Source of the DNA: an uncultured Sulfitobacter sp.
GTDB lineage: Bacteria; Pseudomonadota; Alphaproteobacteria; Rhodobacterales; Rhodobacteraceae
Assembly (NCBI RefSeq): GCF_947499945.1
Contig: NZ_CANMQD010000007.1
Location: 42,972-106,971 of the forward strand
Length of the DNA: 64,000 nt
Direction of reading: 5' to 3'
In this document: in pieces, positions 53,486 to 62,326 of the stretch
Position numbering within the stretch: position 1 is the first letter of the stretch
Layout: each line of letters opens with the position of its first letter
Made by a program: the position numbers and the translations under genes
Notes under the pieces: model-generated
The model's database searches: none
The model's input: the letters and a program-made list of their open reading frames with translations, nothing else
What the model was told of the DNA's origin: nothing

Positions 53486-55855
53486 ATGCCCAAAGATGAT
53501 GGAATTGGCGCCGCAACAGTGCGCCGCGAAGACGTTCGGTTCTTAACAGGTGTTGGCCAGTACACCGACGATATCAAGGCCTACGGCGAGACGGTGGCAG
53601 TTTTTGCCCGCTCTACCGTGGCCAATGGTGTGATCAAAAGCATCGACACGACTACTGCCGCTGGCATGCCCGGCGTTTTGGCGATTTTCACTGGTGAGGA
53701 TTTTGCAGAAGTAGGCGGTAACCCCGCAGGTTGGCTGATTAACTCACGTGATGGCACACCGATGCACGAGCCAAAGCGCCCCGTTTTGGCGCATGGTAAA
53801 GTACGCCATGTGGGCGACGCCTATGCCGCTGTGATCGCGGAAACGCTGGAGCAGGCCAAAAACGCGGTTGAAGCGATCGAGGCCGACATCGAAGAACTCG
53901 ACGCGATTGTGAATATGAAGGACGCGCTTGCGGGTTCTAACTATGTGCATGACGAGATTGGCACCAACCAGTGTTTTGACTGGGGTTGGATCGAAGACAA
54001 CCGCGATGCCACAGACGCTGCCATCAAAGGCGCACATCATGTCACCACTTTGGAGTTGGTCAACAATCGTCTCGTGCCCAATGCAATGGAACCGCGCAGC
54101 TCTCGGGCAGAATATAAGGCAGCGGGCGATGAATATGTGTTGCACACAACGTCGCAAAACCCGCACCTGACGCGCCTGTTGATCTCTGCCTTTGTGCTGG
54201 GCATTCCAGAGAACAAGCTGACGGTGATTGCACCTGACGTGGGCGGCGGCTTTGGCTCAAAAATTTATCACTACGGTGAAGAGGCTTTGGTGCTGGCTGC
54301 GGCGAAAAAGCTGGGCCGCCCCGTGACATGGACCGCAGACCGGACAGAGGCGTTTTTGACCGATGCCCATGGCCGCGACCACGTGACCAAAATCGAACTG
54401 GCGATGGACGCAGAGGGTAACTTCCTCGCCTTCCGCACCGAAACCTTGGCTAATGTCGGCGCGTATCTGTCGAACTTCTCGACCGCCACGCCAACCTTCT
54501 TGCATGGCACCTTGATGGCCGGAAACTACACCGTGCCGAATGTCTATGTGAACGTGAAAGCCGTATTCACCAATACGGCCCCCGTGGACGCCTATCGCGG
54601 CGCGGGTCGCCCTGAGGCGACCTATTCGTTGGAACGGGTCATCGACAAAGCTGCGCGTGAGATTGGACGCGATCCGATTGAATTGCGCCGTCAGAACTTC
54701 ATCAAGCCCGATCAATACCCCTTCGCATCAGCAGCGGGTCTTGAGTACGACAGCGGCAACTACGATGCGCTGATGGACAAGATGGAGGAGGTCGCCGATA
54801 TGGCAGGCTTCGCCGCACGTCGCAAAGCATCAGAGGCCAAAGGCCTGCTGCGCGGCTTTGGTGTGAATGCCTACATCGAGGCTTGCGGCATCGCGCCGTC
54901 CAACCTTGTTGGTGTGCTTGGCTCTCGTGTGGGTTTGTATGATGCGGCCACTGTGCGGGTAAACGCCACGGGCAATTTGTCTGTTATGGTGGGCGCGCAC
55001 AGTCACGGGCAGGGTCATGAAACGGCCTTCCCTCAAGTGGTGGCAGAGATGCTTGGCATTGACGCTTCAACAATCGACATTGTGCATGGCGATACGTCCA
55101 AAATTCCGTTTGGCATGGGTACCTATGGCTCCCGCTCGCTTGCGGTTTGCGGCTCTGCCGTCGTGCGTGCCACAGAAAAGGTGATCAACAAGGCCAAGAA
55201 GATCGCCGCCCATATGCTGGAAGTCTCTGATGGGGACATTGAGCTGAAAGACGGACAATTTTCTGTCGCGGGCACGGATAAATCCGTGTCCTTTGGCGAA
55301 GTGGCGCTCAAGGCCTACATCCCGCATGAGTTCCCATTGGAAGACATCGAACCGGGTTTGGAAGAGACCGCGTTTTATGATCCGGCGAACTTTACCTATC
55401 CATCAGGTGCCTATTGTTGCGAGGTCGAATTGGATCCGGAAACCGGCAAAGTCAGTGTGGAGCGGATGACGGCGGTGGATGATTTCGGCAATGTGATCAA
55501 CCCGATGATTGTGACCGGACAGGTGCATGGTGGCTTGGGCCAAGGTATTGGTCAGGCGCTGTTGGAAAACACCACCTACGATGAAAATGGCCAACTGCTC
55601 AGCGCCTCTTACATGGATTACACCATGCCGCGTGCGGATGACCTGCCGTTCTATACGGTAGATCACTCTCAGGGTAACCCTTGTACGCACAACCCCTTGG
55701 GCGTCAAAGGCTGCGGCGAGGCGGGGGCGATTGGCTCCCCTCCGACAGTGGTCAATGCTGTGATCGACGCCATGCAATCGGGGGGCAAAAACGTCACCCA
55801 CATCGACATGCCCGTGACCCCACATCGTGTGTGGTCGGCCATGCAGAACGCTTGA
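53486..55855 (+). CDS. coxL: Molybdenum hydroxylase large subunit, form II CoxL-like
   Basis: 789 residues, the full length of xanthine oxidase-family large subunits. The active-site loop reads AYRGAGRPE (about residues 368-376), the form II signature; the form I CO dehydrogenase loop AYxCSFR is absent. The molybdopterin motifs VGGGFGSK and GSHGQG-like AHSHGQGHETAF are present, as is the catalytic Glu near GCGEAGAIG. Form II enzymes oxidise aldehydes, purines or other substrates. Context in an alcohol oxidation island points to an aldehyde oxidase, but this is not proven. Confidence 0.92.
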   Translation: MPKDDGIGAATVRREDVRFLTGVGQYTDDIKAYGETVAVFARSTVANGVIKSIDTTTAAGMPGVLAIFTGEDFAEVGGNPAGWLINSRDGTPMHEPKRPVLAHGKVRHVGDAYAAVIAETLEQAKNAVEAIEADIEELDAIVNMKDALAGSNYVHDEIGTNQCFDWGWIEDNRDATDAAIKGAHHVTTLELVNNRLVPNAMEPRSSRAEYKAAGDEYVLHTTSQNPHLTRLLISAFVLGIPENKLTVIAPDVGGGFGSKIYHYGEEALVLAAAKKLGRPVTWTADRTEAFLTDAHGRDHVTKIELAMDAEGNFLAFRTETLANVGAYLSNFSTATPTFLHGTLMAGNYTVPNVYVNVKAVFTNTAPVDAYRGAGRPEATYSLERVIDKAAREIGRDPIELRRQNFIKPDQYPFASAAGLEYDSGNYDALMDKMEEVADMAGFAARRKASEAKGLLRGFGVNAYIEACGIAPSNLVGVLGSRVGLYDAATVRVNATGNLSVMVGAHSHGQGHETAFPQVVAEMLGIDASTIDIVHGDTSKIPFGMGTYGSRSLAVCGSAVVRATEKVINKAKKIAAHMLEVSDGDIELKDGQFSVAGTDKSVSFGEVALKAYIPHEFPLEDIEPGLEETAFYDPANFTYPSGAYCCEVELDPETGKVSVERMTAVDDFGNVINPMIVTGQVHGGLGQGIGQALLENTTYDENGQLLSASYMDYTMPRADDLPFYTVDHSQGNPCTHNPLGVKGCGEAGAIGSPPTVVNAVIDAMQSGGKNVTHIDMPVTPHRVWSAMQNA

Positions 55856-55868
55856 AAGGAAAAAACAC

Positions 55869-56648
55869 ATGTATGCATTTGACATAGAGCGCCCTGCAAC
55901 AATCGGTGAGGCGGTATCAGCGCTTACCGGCGAAGCCATGGTGCTAAGCGGCGGCCAGACCCTGATCCCGACGTTGAAATCGCGGTTGGCAGATCCAGGC
56001 AAACTGGTTTCGCTGAGCGGGATTGGCGAGATGAAGGGGATCGGCCTTTCGGGCCGTGATCTGCAAATCGGAGGTGGAACGGTCCACGCGGATGTGGCGG
56101 CTGATGGCAGCTATAAAGCGCTGTCTGAACTGGCCTCAAATATCGGTGATCCGGCGGTGCGCAGCCGTGGGACAATCGGTGGATCGATTGCCAATAATGA
56201 TCCGGCAGCGTGCTATCCGGCGGCGGCCTTGGCCTCTGGCGCAATTATCGTGACCAACACGCGCGAAATTGCTGCGGATGACTACTTTCAGGGCATGTTT
56301 GAGACGGCACTGAACGAAGGCGAGATCGTGACCGCGGTTAAATTCCCGATCCCGGATGCAGCGAACTATCAAAAGTTTGTCCAACCCGCCTCGCGGTTTG
56401 CATTGGTTGGTGTTTTTGTCGCCAAATACGCAGATGGCGTGCGGGTGGCGGTCACTGGCGCGTCCAACGAAGGTGTGCATCGCTGGACGGCCGCAGAGGA
56501 AGCTTTGACAGCGAATTTCTCGGTATCCGCGCTGGAGGGTCTGAGTGTCTCGGCAGACAACCTGATCTCTGATTTGCACGGCTCGCCCGAGTATCGTGCG
56601 CATCTGATCAAAGTGATGACAGGACGGGCAGTGACCGCGGCCTCCTGA
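55869..56648 (+). CDS. coxM: Molybdenum hydroxylase medium (FAD) subunit, CoxM-like
   Basis: 259 residues from the ATG at 55869 (AAGGA upstream). FAD-binding motifs AMVLSGGQTLIPTLKSRLADP and SRGTIGGSIANNDPAACYPAAAL identify the CO dehydrogenase flavoprotein family. It passes electrons from the iron-sulfur subunit to a quinone or other acceptor. A strong terminator follows, ending the coxGSLM operon. Confidence 0.92.
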   Translation: MYAFDIERPATIGEAVSALTGEAMVLSGGQTLIPTLKSRLADPGKLVSLSGIGEMKGIGLSGRDLQIGGGTVHADVAADGSYKALSELASNIGDPAVRSRGTIGGSIANNDPAACYPAAALASGAIIVTNTREIAADDYFQGMFETALNEGEIVTAVKFPIPDAANYQKFVQPASRFALVGVFVAKYADGVRVAVTGASNEGVHRWTAAEEALTANFSVSALEGLSVSADNLISDLHGSPEYRAHLIKVMTGRAVTAAS

Positions 56649-56673
56649 GCGGAGCACGACCACCTGTAAAGAA

Positions 56674-56701
56674 GGTCCCGCCAGAGTGGTGGGGCCTTTT
56701 T
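56674..56701. terminator. Terminator at the end of the coxGSLM operon
   Basis: Ten-base stem GGTCCCGCCA / TGGTGGGGCC (loop GAG, two G-T pairs) followed by five T. It lies between coxM and the convergent apbE and should act on the plus strand. Confidence 0.85.
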
Positions 56702-56715
56702 GCGTTTGTGGACCG

Positions 56716-57591
56716 TCAAAGCGTGATGAGGTTGCCGTCAAAATCCACCAAGGTGACGCGGGTTACGTCGGCTTGGTCTTTGATCGCTTCAATTTGATCG
56801 CGGCGGGCAAGCACCATTGCGGTGGACAGGCTATCTGCGAGTGTCGCGTTGGGTGCCTCAACCGACACTGTCGACCAGCGCGCCCGCTCCGTTCCATGAA
56901 TGATGTGGCCATCTGCGCCCATTGGCGTTGCATGTGGACTAGAGGTAGCAATCGCGCCTGTGGTCAGGGTACGAAACCCGAGAACCCCGTGTGCTGGATC
57001 TTGAAGTGCCAGGTTCCAAGGCCCACCGGTACCGCGATGTTCACCGATATTGACCAAAACGTCCCCAAGGCCGTGGGCGTGCAATACTTCGGTCACTTTG
57101 TCCGTGGCATAACCCTGCGCGATACCGTTGAAGGTTAGCGCTTGCATTTTGTCCAACGTAATCTGAGTGGTATTAAACCGAACGCGATCCCAGCCGATTG
57201 TGTCGAAATATTCCGTTGGCTTGTACCCTTTTGCCAGCATTTGCCAAAGCCGCTGAACCGTTGGATCGAACAACCCGTCAGTCACTTTGTAAGCGTGATC
57301 CGACGCCTCCATTAACTCAACAAAGCGCAGGTCAGGCGCGGATAAAGCACCGTTCAGGTTCAGTTGTGACACGGCGGAGCTATCGTCATACAGACTAAAA
57401 AGCGCTTCGATGTCTCGAATGGCCTGACGGGCCTCTGTTAGCGCTGCGTTAGCACTATCGCGCTCACTCCTGATGGTGATGGACACATCCGCTCCAAACG
57501 CGCGGCCTTGCCAGGTGTTCGCTTGAGCGCCAACAGGGGCCAACGCAAAACCGGCAGATATCGTCAGGAAACGGCGACGTGTCAGTGTCAT
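56716..57591 (-). CDS. apbE: FAD:protein FMN transferase (ApbE family)
   Basis: 291 residues. The N-terminus TRRRFLTISAGFALAPVGAQA is a twin-arginine signal, so the protein works in the periplasm. WQGRAFGADVSITI, FSLYDDSSAVSQLN, LTFNGIAQGYATDKV and LVNIGEHRGTGGPW match ApbE. The usual DPxTG element is replaced by IIHGTERARW, a divergence also seen in NosX-like members. ApbE attaches FMN to a Thr of a partner protein. The start overlaps the NosR-like gene by four bases, making that protein the probable target. Confidence 0.88.
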   Translation of the reverse strand: MTLTRRRFLTISAGFALAPVGAQANTWQGRAFGADVSITIRSERDSANAALTEARQAIRDIEALFSLYDDSSAVSQLNLNGALSAPDLRFVELMEASDHAYKVTDGLFDPTVQRLWQMLAKGYKPTEYFDTIGWDRVRFNTTQITLDKMQALTFNGIAQGYATDKVTEVLHAHGLGDVLVNIGEHRGTGGPWNLALQDPAHGVLGFRTLTTGAIATSSPHATPMGADGHIIHGTERARWSTVSVEAPNATLADSLSTAMVLARRDQIEAIKDQADVTRVTLVDFDGNLITL

Positions 57592-59684
57592 TCGGCAGCC
57601 ATCCTTACTTTACGCCCTTTGGCCGCAAGGATCAGCGGCACGCATTGTTTTTCATCGTCATGAATAGTGACGCAGTCCAGGCATTGGAAGCATTCGGAAT
57701 ACTGGATCTCACCCGTCTTCTTGATCGCGCCATAGCTGCATTTCACCTTGCAAAGCTGGCAGGGCGATCCGCATTCAGCGCGCCGTTCAATCCATTTGCG
57801 GCCGCGCAGCAACCCGCCAATCGCCATCACCGCGCCCAGTGGGCAGACGTAGCGGCAAAAACCTTTGAAAAGCACCATAGAGGACAAGAGCAACCCGACT
57901 GCATAAGCGACATAATACCATTCACGGATGAAGAAGGTCGTGATGGCGGTTTTGAAGGGCTCAATCTCTATCGCTTTGTCCAGCCGCCCAGGGGCGGTGA
58001 GCAACAAGAGCACCATGGCTGCTAGCACGATGTATTTCAGCCATTTCAGACGGTCATCCCAAGCCGCAGATGGCTCAATCTGTGGAAGGCGCAGGGCGCG
58101 GCCAATGTGATGGGCAAACTCTTGCAGCGCGCCAAACGGGCAAAGCCAACCGCAAAACAGACCGCGTCCCCAAAGGACAAAACCAAGGATGGTGACGCCC
58201 CAAATCGCCATGGAAAACGGATCGTATAGGAGAAAGGTGTATGAGCCGCCTTCCAACGCAGTGCGTGCCACGGCAAGCGGGGTAGCAATGGACAATTGCC
58301 CCTGACCCCACCAGCCGATGAACCCAGTGACAAAGGCCAGAATAGTCAACCGGATTGGCGTAAAGTAGCGATGCCCGGCAAGGCGGTTCAGCCCAAAGCC
58401 CAACAGCGCAATCAACCCAACCAGAAAGACGCCCAGCAAGATCAGATCAGCCTGCCGATTGCGCAAGGCGTCAACCCATGGCGGTGTTGGCTTGACAGGT
58501 TCGACACGCGAATAGAAACGCTCGGGCGTGACATGGGTCATCTCCAGAATGGTCGACCCGATTTCAGGCTGGAAAGATCCATGCGCACGCAAGGCTTTGA
58601 TCCGCAAAATCCATTCGGCCGCAGGATCAAAGCCAAGCCGCCGGTCGGTACGCAGGATCAGCGCCATGCCATCATGGACCTCTTGCGGCAGCGCGTCGTT
58701 CAGCTCAACGAACAAATCAGAGTCCCGGAACGCAATAGGGAAACCACCCTGTTCCGCGCTGATCAGGTCTGGCGAGGTATTGCGCACAAAGTCCTCTGTT
58801 ACCAATCCGTGTCGGGCTGTTTCAACCAGCAGCACCGGTTCATCGGTGGTGGAGATGGTCATGAATTCTTGCAGCTCTGCAAAGCCATCAGGGCTCAGCA
58901 CGGCCTTGGCCACCGAAGGCGCACCCAGATCAACCACCCAAAGATCAAGATAGTTTTCGTCAGGGTTCTGAGTGGCCCCGGGGTCGTCGTCTTCCCAAAG
59001 TGTACCTGCAAAGGCGGCATCGATTTCGGCATTTGTGACGGTTTTGCGCGTGACGATGCCTTGGGTAACCAGATCGTCCCACGTTAGGTCTTCACTGTAT
59101 TCCAGATTGGGAAATGCGGGCGGACCTGTCGATATTCCATTCATCTTCTCGCGCGCAACCTTAAGCGTGGCGGCCAGAATACTCTCATGGGCGATGCGTA
59201 CGGAGGCGGTCCCTTTGGTCACACCGTCAAGATACACCAACGAAGACCCTTCGGAGCCGTTGCCATAAGGAGAGCCGACAACCAGCGTGTCTGATATCGA
59301 ATGGCCGCGGTATTGCTTGAAGAAGTCGAAAAACAGCTTTTCCGGTAGGCCAGAGACAAAAATCGGCTCATTATGCGAAATCAATTGCACGTCCAGAAAC
59401 TGCCCCTCAAGGTCCAGTACAACCAGCATGTTGATTGCAGCCCCGGAAAAGCCGGGCAGGGGGGCCATCGGCTCTGTTTCAAACACATAGCCTGCTTCGG
59501 CCCCGCCAGAGTTGAGCAATTGCCACACGCCTTGGTCATTCAACTGCTCACCCAGCGACATCGGCGGCGCGACGTATGGAGCTAGCACGTCGCGCGATAA
59601 CGGTTCAGCGCGCAGCATAACTGCCGCGCTGAGCCACATCATCAAACTTACCGCAATCGCGCGCATCAAGAGGCCTGCCACCAT
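57588..59684 (-). CDS. NosR/NirI-like membrane flavo-iron-sulfur protein
   Basis: 698 residues. A signal anchor is followed by a periplasmic FMN-binding domain with DGVTKGTAS at 153-161, which aligns with the flavinylation motif DxxSGAT and would place FMN on Thr159. Five to six membrane helices follow, with cytoplasmic polyferredoxin motifs FCGWLCPFGALQEF and FCRYVCPLGA, and a C-terminal CGSPCQLCKVKCSYG and CFQCLDC for 4Fe-4S clusters. NosR feeds electrons to nitrous oxide reductase, but no nos gene is present. It is translationally coupled to apbE and lies in the alcohol oxidation island, so another electron-transfer role is likely. Confidence 0.88.
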   Translation of the reverse strand: MVAGLLMRAIAVSLMMWLSAAVMLRAEPLSRDVLAPYVAPPMSLGEQLNDQGVWQLLNSGGAEAGYVFETEPMAPLPGFSGAAINMLVVLDLEGQFLDVQLISHNEPIFVSGLPEKLFFDFFKQYRGHSISDTLVVGSPYGNGSEGSSLVYLDGVTKGTASVRIAHESILAATLKVAREKMNGISTGPPAFPNLEYSEDLTWDDLVTQGIVTRKTVTNAEIDAAFAGTLWEDDDPGATQNPDENYLDLWVVDLGAPSVAKAVLSPDGFAELQEFMTISTTDEPVLLVETARHGLVTEDFVRNTSPDLISAEQGGFPIAFRDSDLFVELNDALPQEVHDGMALILRTDRRLGFDPAAEWILRIKALRAHGSFQPEIGSTILEMTHVTPERFYSRVEPVKPTPPWVDALRNRQADLILLGVFLVGLIALLGFGLNRLAGHRYFTPIRLTILAFVTGFIGWWGQGQLSIATPLAVARTALEGGSYTFLLYDPFSMAIWGVTILGFVLWGRGLFCGWLCPFGALQEFAHHIGRALRLPQIEPSAAWDDRLKWLKYIVLAAMVLLLLTAPGRLDKAIEIEPFKTAITTFFIREWYYVAYAVGLLLSSMVLFKGFCRYVCPLGAVMAIGGLLRGRKWIERRAECGSPCQLCKVKCSYGAIKKTGEIQYSECFQCLDCVTIHDDEKQCVPLILAAKGRKVRMAAE

Positions 59685-59788
59685 ACTAAAGAGCGTAATA
59701 GCTGATCATGAGAGACAGTATTCGACCAAGGTATGACACGTTTTGATTCCGCTTTGGTTTGATTGATGTTTCGTGACACTCTGCTAGT

Positions 59789-60562
59789 ATGGCCCAATCT
59801 GCTTTCCCCAATCAGGCACCCGTTATCTTGACCTCGCTTGCGGGTCTCATCGTAGTTTGGGCATTTGCCGCTTGGATGGGGGCCGATCCAACTGTTTTGC
59901 CGGGACCGTTTGAAGTCTGGCAGCTGATCTTGTCAGAAAGCGCTTCGGGCGAATTGCCACGCCACCTGCTGGCCACGTTCCGCCGGGTCGTTTTGGCCTT
60001 CACGCTGGCTATGGGTTGCGGTCTGGTTATCGGCATTGCCTTTGGGCTAAGCGCCCGGTTGAACCATTGGTTTGGCCCATGGCTGGTGGTGTTGCTGAAT
60101 GTTCCGGCATTAGTGGTGATTGTGCTGTGCTATCTGTGGATCGGGCTGAATGAAGTCGCGGCAATCACTGCCGTTGCGTTGAACAAAACCGCAATGGTGG
60201 CAGTGACGATCCGCGAAGGGGTGCACGCGATGGACCCGAAACTGTCTGAGATGGCGCAATCCTTTCGAATGGGAAAACGGACCAGACTGCGCCATGTGAT
60301 CCTGCCGCAACTTTGGCCTTACGTTGCCTCAAGCACCCGAAATGGCCTTGCGATTATCTGGAAAATCGTCCTGGTGGTGGAATTTCTGGGCCGCAGCGAC
60401 GGGGTCGGCTTTCAGATCCATCTGTATTTTCAACTGTTCGAGACAGCTTACGTGCTTGCCTATGCGCTTAGCTTTGTTGGTCTGATGCTGGTGTTGGAAT
60501 ACGGGGTGATCGGCGTTATCGAGCGCCGTGCCGTGCGGTGGCGGCGCGCGGTTCCGGCCTAA
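59789..60562 (+). CDS. ABC transporter permease (SsuC/TauC-like)
   Basis: 257 residues with about six membrane helices and the EAA loop MDPKLSEMAQSFRMGKRTRLRHVILPQLWPY. It is an importer permease of the nitrate/sulfonate/taurine class and stands alone, without ATPase or binding protein next to it. The only matching partners are the binding protein at 44860 and ATPase at 45862, so the three probably make one transporter split by the insertion of other island genes. Its stop is one base from the convergent vWA gene stop. Confidence 0.85.
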   Translation: MAQSAFPNQAPVILTSLAGLIVVWAFAAWMGADPTVLPGPFEVWQLILSESASGELPRHLLATFRRVVLAFTLAMGCGLVIGIAFGLSARLNHWFGPWLVVLLNVPALVVIVLCYLWIGLNEVAAITAVALNKTAMVAVTIREGVHAMDPKLSEMAQSFRMGKRTRLRHVILPQLWPYVASSTRNGLAIIWKIVLVVEFLGRSDGVGFQIHLYFQLFETAYVLAYALSFVGLMLVLEYGVIGVIERRAVRWRRAVPA

Positions 60563-60563
60563 A

Positions 60564-61250
60564 TCAAAACAGGATGTTACAGCCAAGTGACGTCCGCATG
60601 GCCGCAATCAACTGATCCAGAGTTTCCGCGCTGGCATAGGTGCCCCCGGTGCGATCAGCAAGGCAGCGCGAGGTGCTTTCAGCCACATTGTAATCATTGT
60701 CGCTCTGTCGGTCCCACGAAAAGAAAGTCCCCCGCACCTTGAAACCGATCACATGTACGGTAGTCTCTGCTCCTTCAGCCGCAAGCTCGGCTGCCAAGGC
60801 ACAGGGCATCCCACCGCAAGTTTCTTTGCCGTCCGTCACCAGCAGGATCGTGGCGGGCCGGGTTTTGTACTGCAAAGTCTGCGCCGCCATCCGAACGGCT
60901 TCTGTCAGTGGCGTGCTGCCACTGGGTTCCAGCGCATCCACCGCATCAATGATGGGCTTTGCGGCATTCACCGAAGGCGCAAACCGGATATCAAGGCCGG
61001 AACATTCATCCGTGCCATTTGGCCCATAAATCACCAACCCCAACCGCCTGACCTGTGCGATATTCGGGATGGTCTCTGCCATGGCACGACGGGCTTCAAA
61101 TATCCGCGGCTCATTAATGTCGTTAAATCCCATTTCGGCCATAGAACCGGAGCCGTCGAAAACAATCATCGCATCTGATGAACAATCTTCAGACGCAAAC
61201 ACCGGATAGGTGCTGATCAATGTCGCCAAAAATGGTGTCAAAATCCGCAT
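60564..61250 (-). CDS. Secreted von Willebrand factor A domain protein
   Basis: 228 residues from the ATG at 61250 with a signal peptide (MRILTPFLATLISTYPVFA). The vWA fold is complete: MIDAS motif AMIVFDGSGSM, conserved Thr in PSGSTPLTEAV and Asp in ILLVTDGKETCGG. Several cysteines (EDCSSD, DECSGL, ETCGGMPC, SRCLAD, LGCN) suggest disulfides in the periplasm. vWA proteins of this type bind partners via a metal ion. It is divergent from the membrane winged-helix regulator; the 150-base gap contains CGACCAAAG at 61351. Confidence 0.85.
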   Translation of the reverse strand: MRILTPFLATLISTYPVFASEDCSSDAMIVFDGSGSMAEMGFNDINEPRIFEARRAMAETIPNIAQVRRLGLVIYGPNGTDECSGLDIRFAPSVNAAKPIIDAVDALEPSGSTPLTEAVRMAAQTLQYKTRPATILLVTDGKETCGGMPCALAAELAAEGAETTVHVIGFKVRGTFFSWDRQSDNDYNVAESTSRCLADRTGGTYASAETLDQLIAAMRTSLGCNILF

Positions 61251-61400
61251 GTGATGAAGGTGCCATGCTGCAAAAATTCTGTCGACTCCTATTGTGGTCA
61301 ATCTGTCGGATACCACGCTTAATCGCGACCTAATAGTGAGCAGATAAGCGCGACCAAAGCCCAATTTGGGAAGGGTTGCTTCCTCGTGTAATATTGGCGA

Positions 61401-62228
61401 ATGACCCGATTTGCGGTGATACTTTGCCTGATCTGTACGGCATGCGCCTTCGTGCTTGTGCTGCGCCCAAACGCGTGGGACCACGCAAACACAAAAGCGC
61501 AGACTGACGCTGAGCTTTTTGCAGGTTTGATTGCCCAACCTGATCGAATTGGGTGGCGTCTGACCGAAGATTTGACATTGAAACGTGCAATGCTTTGGGA
61601 CGCTGTTTCAACGCTTCGGTATCCCGTGCCGGATGGGTTCACTCCAGTGCTCTATGAATTTTCCGAAGATGAAACCCGCACGTTGACCAAGCGACAGTCT
61701 GAAAATACCGGACAATTCTGGGAACAATTCGACACGGCAGGAGAACAACTTTTGTATTGCAGCGCGACCCCGTCGGCCTGCCTGATTTACGACCGCTCGG
61801 CCTTGGCAAAGTCTCTCGGACTGCGTGGCAATGCCCTTAGGCGTGCAGGCCATGACCACCTTTGGTCTGCATTGTTGCTCGGTCTGGCAGCATTTCTTGG
61901 CAGTGCAGCCTATTGGCTTTTCCATAGAGAACGACAAACGTCACAACAGTTCGTTCTTTTGCCAGAACGGCACACTGCAATGCGAGGCGGGTTAGAGGTG
62001 CTGTTGAATGCGCGCGACCTTAAGATTTTGTTATTGCTGGAAGAACGCAATGGTGCAGTTGTGACCAAGGACGACCTTTACGATGCAGGCTGGGGCCGTG
62101 ATTTCATGCCCAATTCACGTGCTCTAGATCAGCATATGATCAACTTACGCCGAAAGCTCGACCCAGACAAAACCCGACCGAATCTAATAGAAACCGTTCA
62201 TGGGGTTGGTTACCGTTTGCTCAGATAG
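61401..62228 (+). CDS. Membrane-anchored winged-helix transcription regulator
   Basis: 275 residues. One helix at about 4-21, a periplasmic region of about 130 residues with Cys120 and Cys127, a second helix at 154-174, and a cytoplasmic OmpR-type winged helix (ARDLKILLLLEERNGAVVTKDDLY; HMINLRRKLDPDK; IETVHGVGYRLLR). This is a one-component sensor that could bind DNA while attached to the membrane, like CadC or ToxR but with the DNA-binding domain at the C-terminus. The cysteine pair may be a redox switch. It is directly upstream of two secreted Sel1-repeat genes that it probably controls. Confidence 0.85.
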   Translation: MTRFAVILCLICTACAFVLVLRPNAWDHANTKAQTDAELFAGLIAQPDRIGWRLTEDLTLKRAMLWDAVSTLRYPVPDGFTPVLYEFSEDETRTLTKRQSENTGQFWEQFDTAGEQLLYCSATPSACLIYDRSALAKSLGLRGNALRRAGHDHLWSALLLGLAAFLGSAAYWLFHRERQTSQQFVLLPERHTAMRGGLEVLLNARDLKILLLLEERNGAVVTKDDLYDAGWGRDFMPNSRALDQHMINLRRKLDPDKTRPNLIETVHGVGYRLLR

Positions 62229-62242
62229 ATTATTTGCTTCTT

Positions 62243-62263
62243 TTTTGCATTTGATTTGCAAAA
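62243..62263. promoter_or_regulatory. Inverted repeat upstream of the Sel1-repeat genes
   Basis: TTTTGCA and TGCAAAA arms with a 7-base spacer, 64 bases before the first Sel1 gene. It may be the binding site of the membrane winged-helix regulator or a weak terminator of its gene. Confidence 0.35.
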
Positions 62264-62326
62264 TTCTCACACATTCAGCCCCCTAATATGATGGCATTGA
62301 AGTATCTGAACAAACGGAGATTGGGT

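Noticed and set aside
52426..56648. Aerobic CO oxidation by form I CO dehydrogenase
   Set aside because: The large subunit has the form II loop AYRGAGR and the gene order S-L-M; the form I Cys-containing loop is missing.
58296..59087. Long open frame on the plus strand opposite the NosR-like gene
   Set aside because: Antisense shadow; Gln/Arg-rich translation without motifs and no start signal.
56716..59684. Denitrification (nos) locus
   Set aside because: Only NosR-like and ApbE genes are present; nosZ, nosD, nosF, nosY and nosL are absent.
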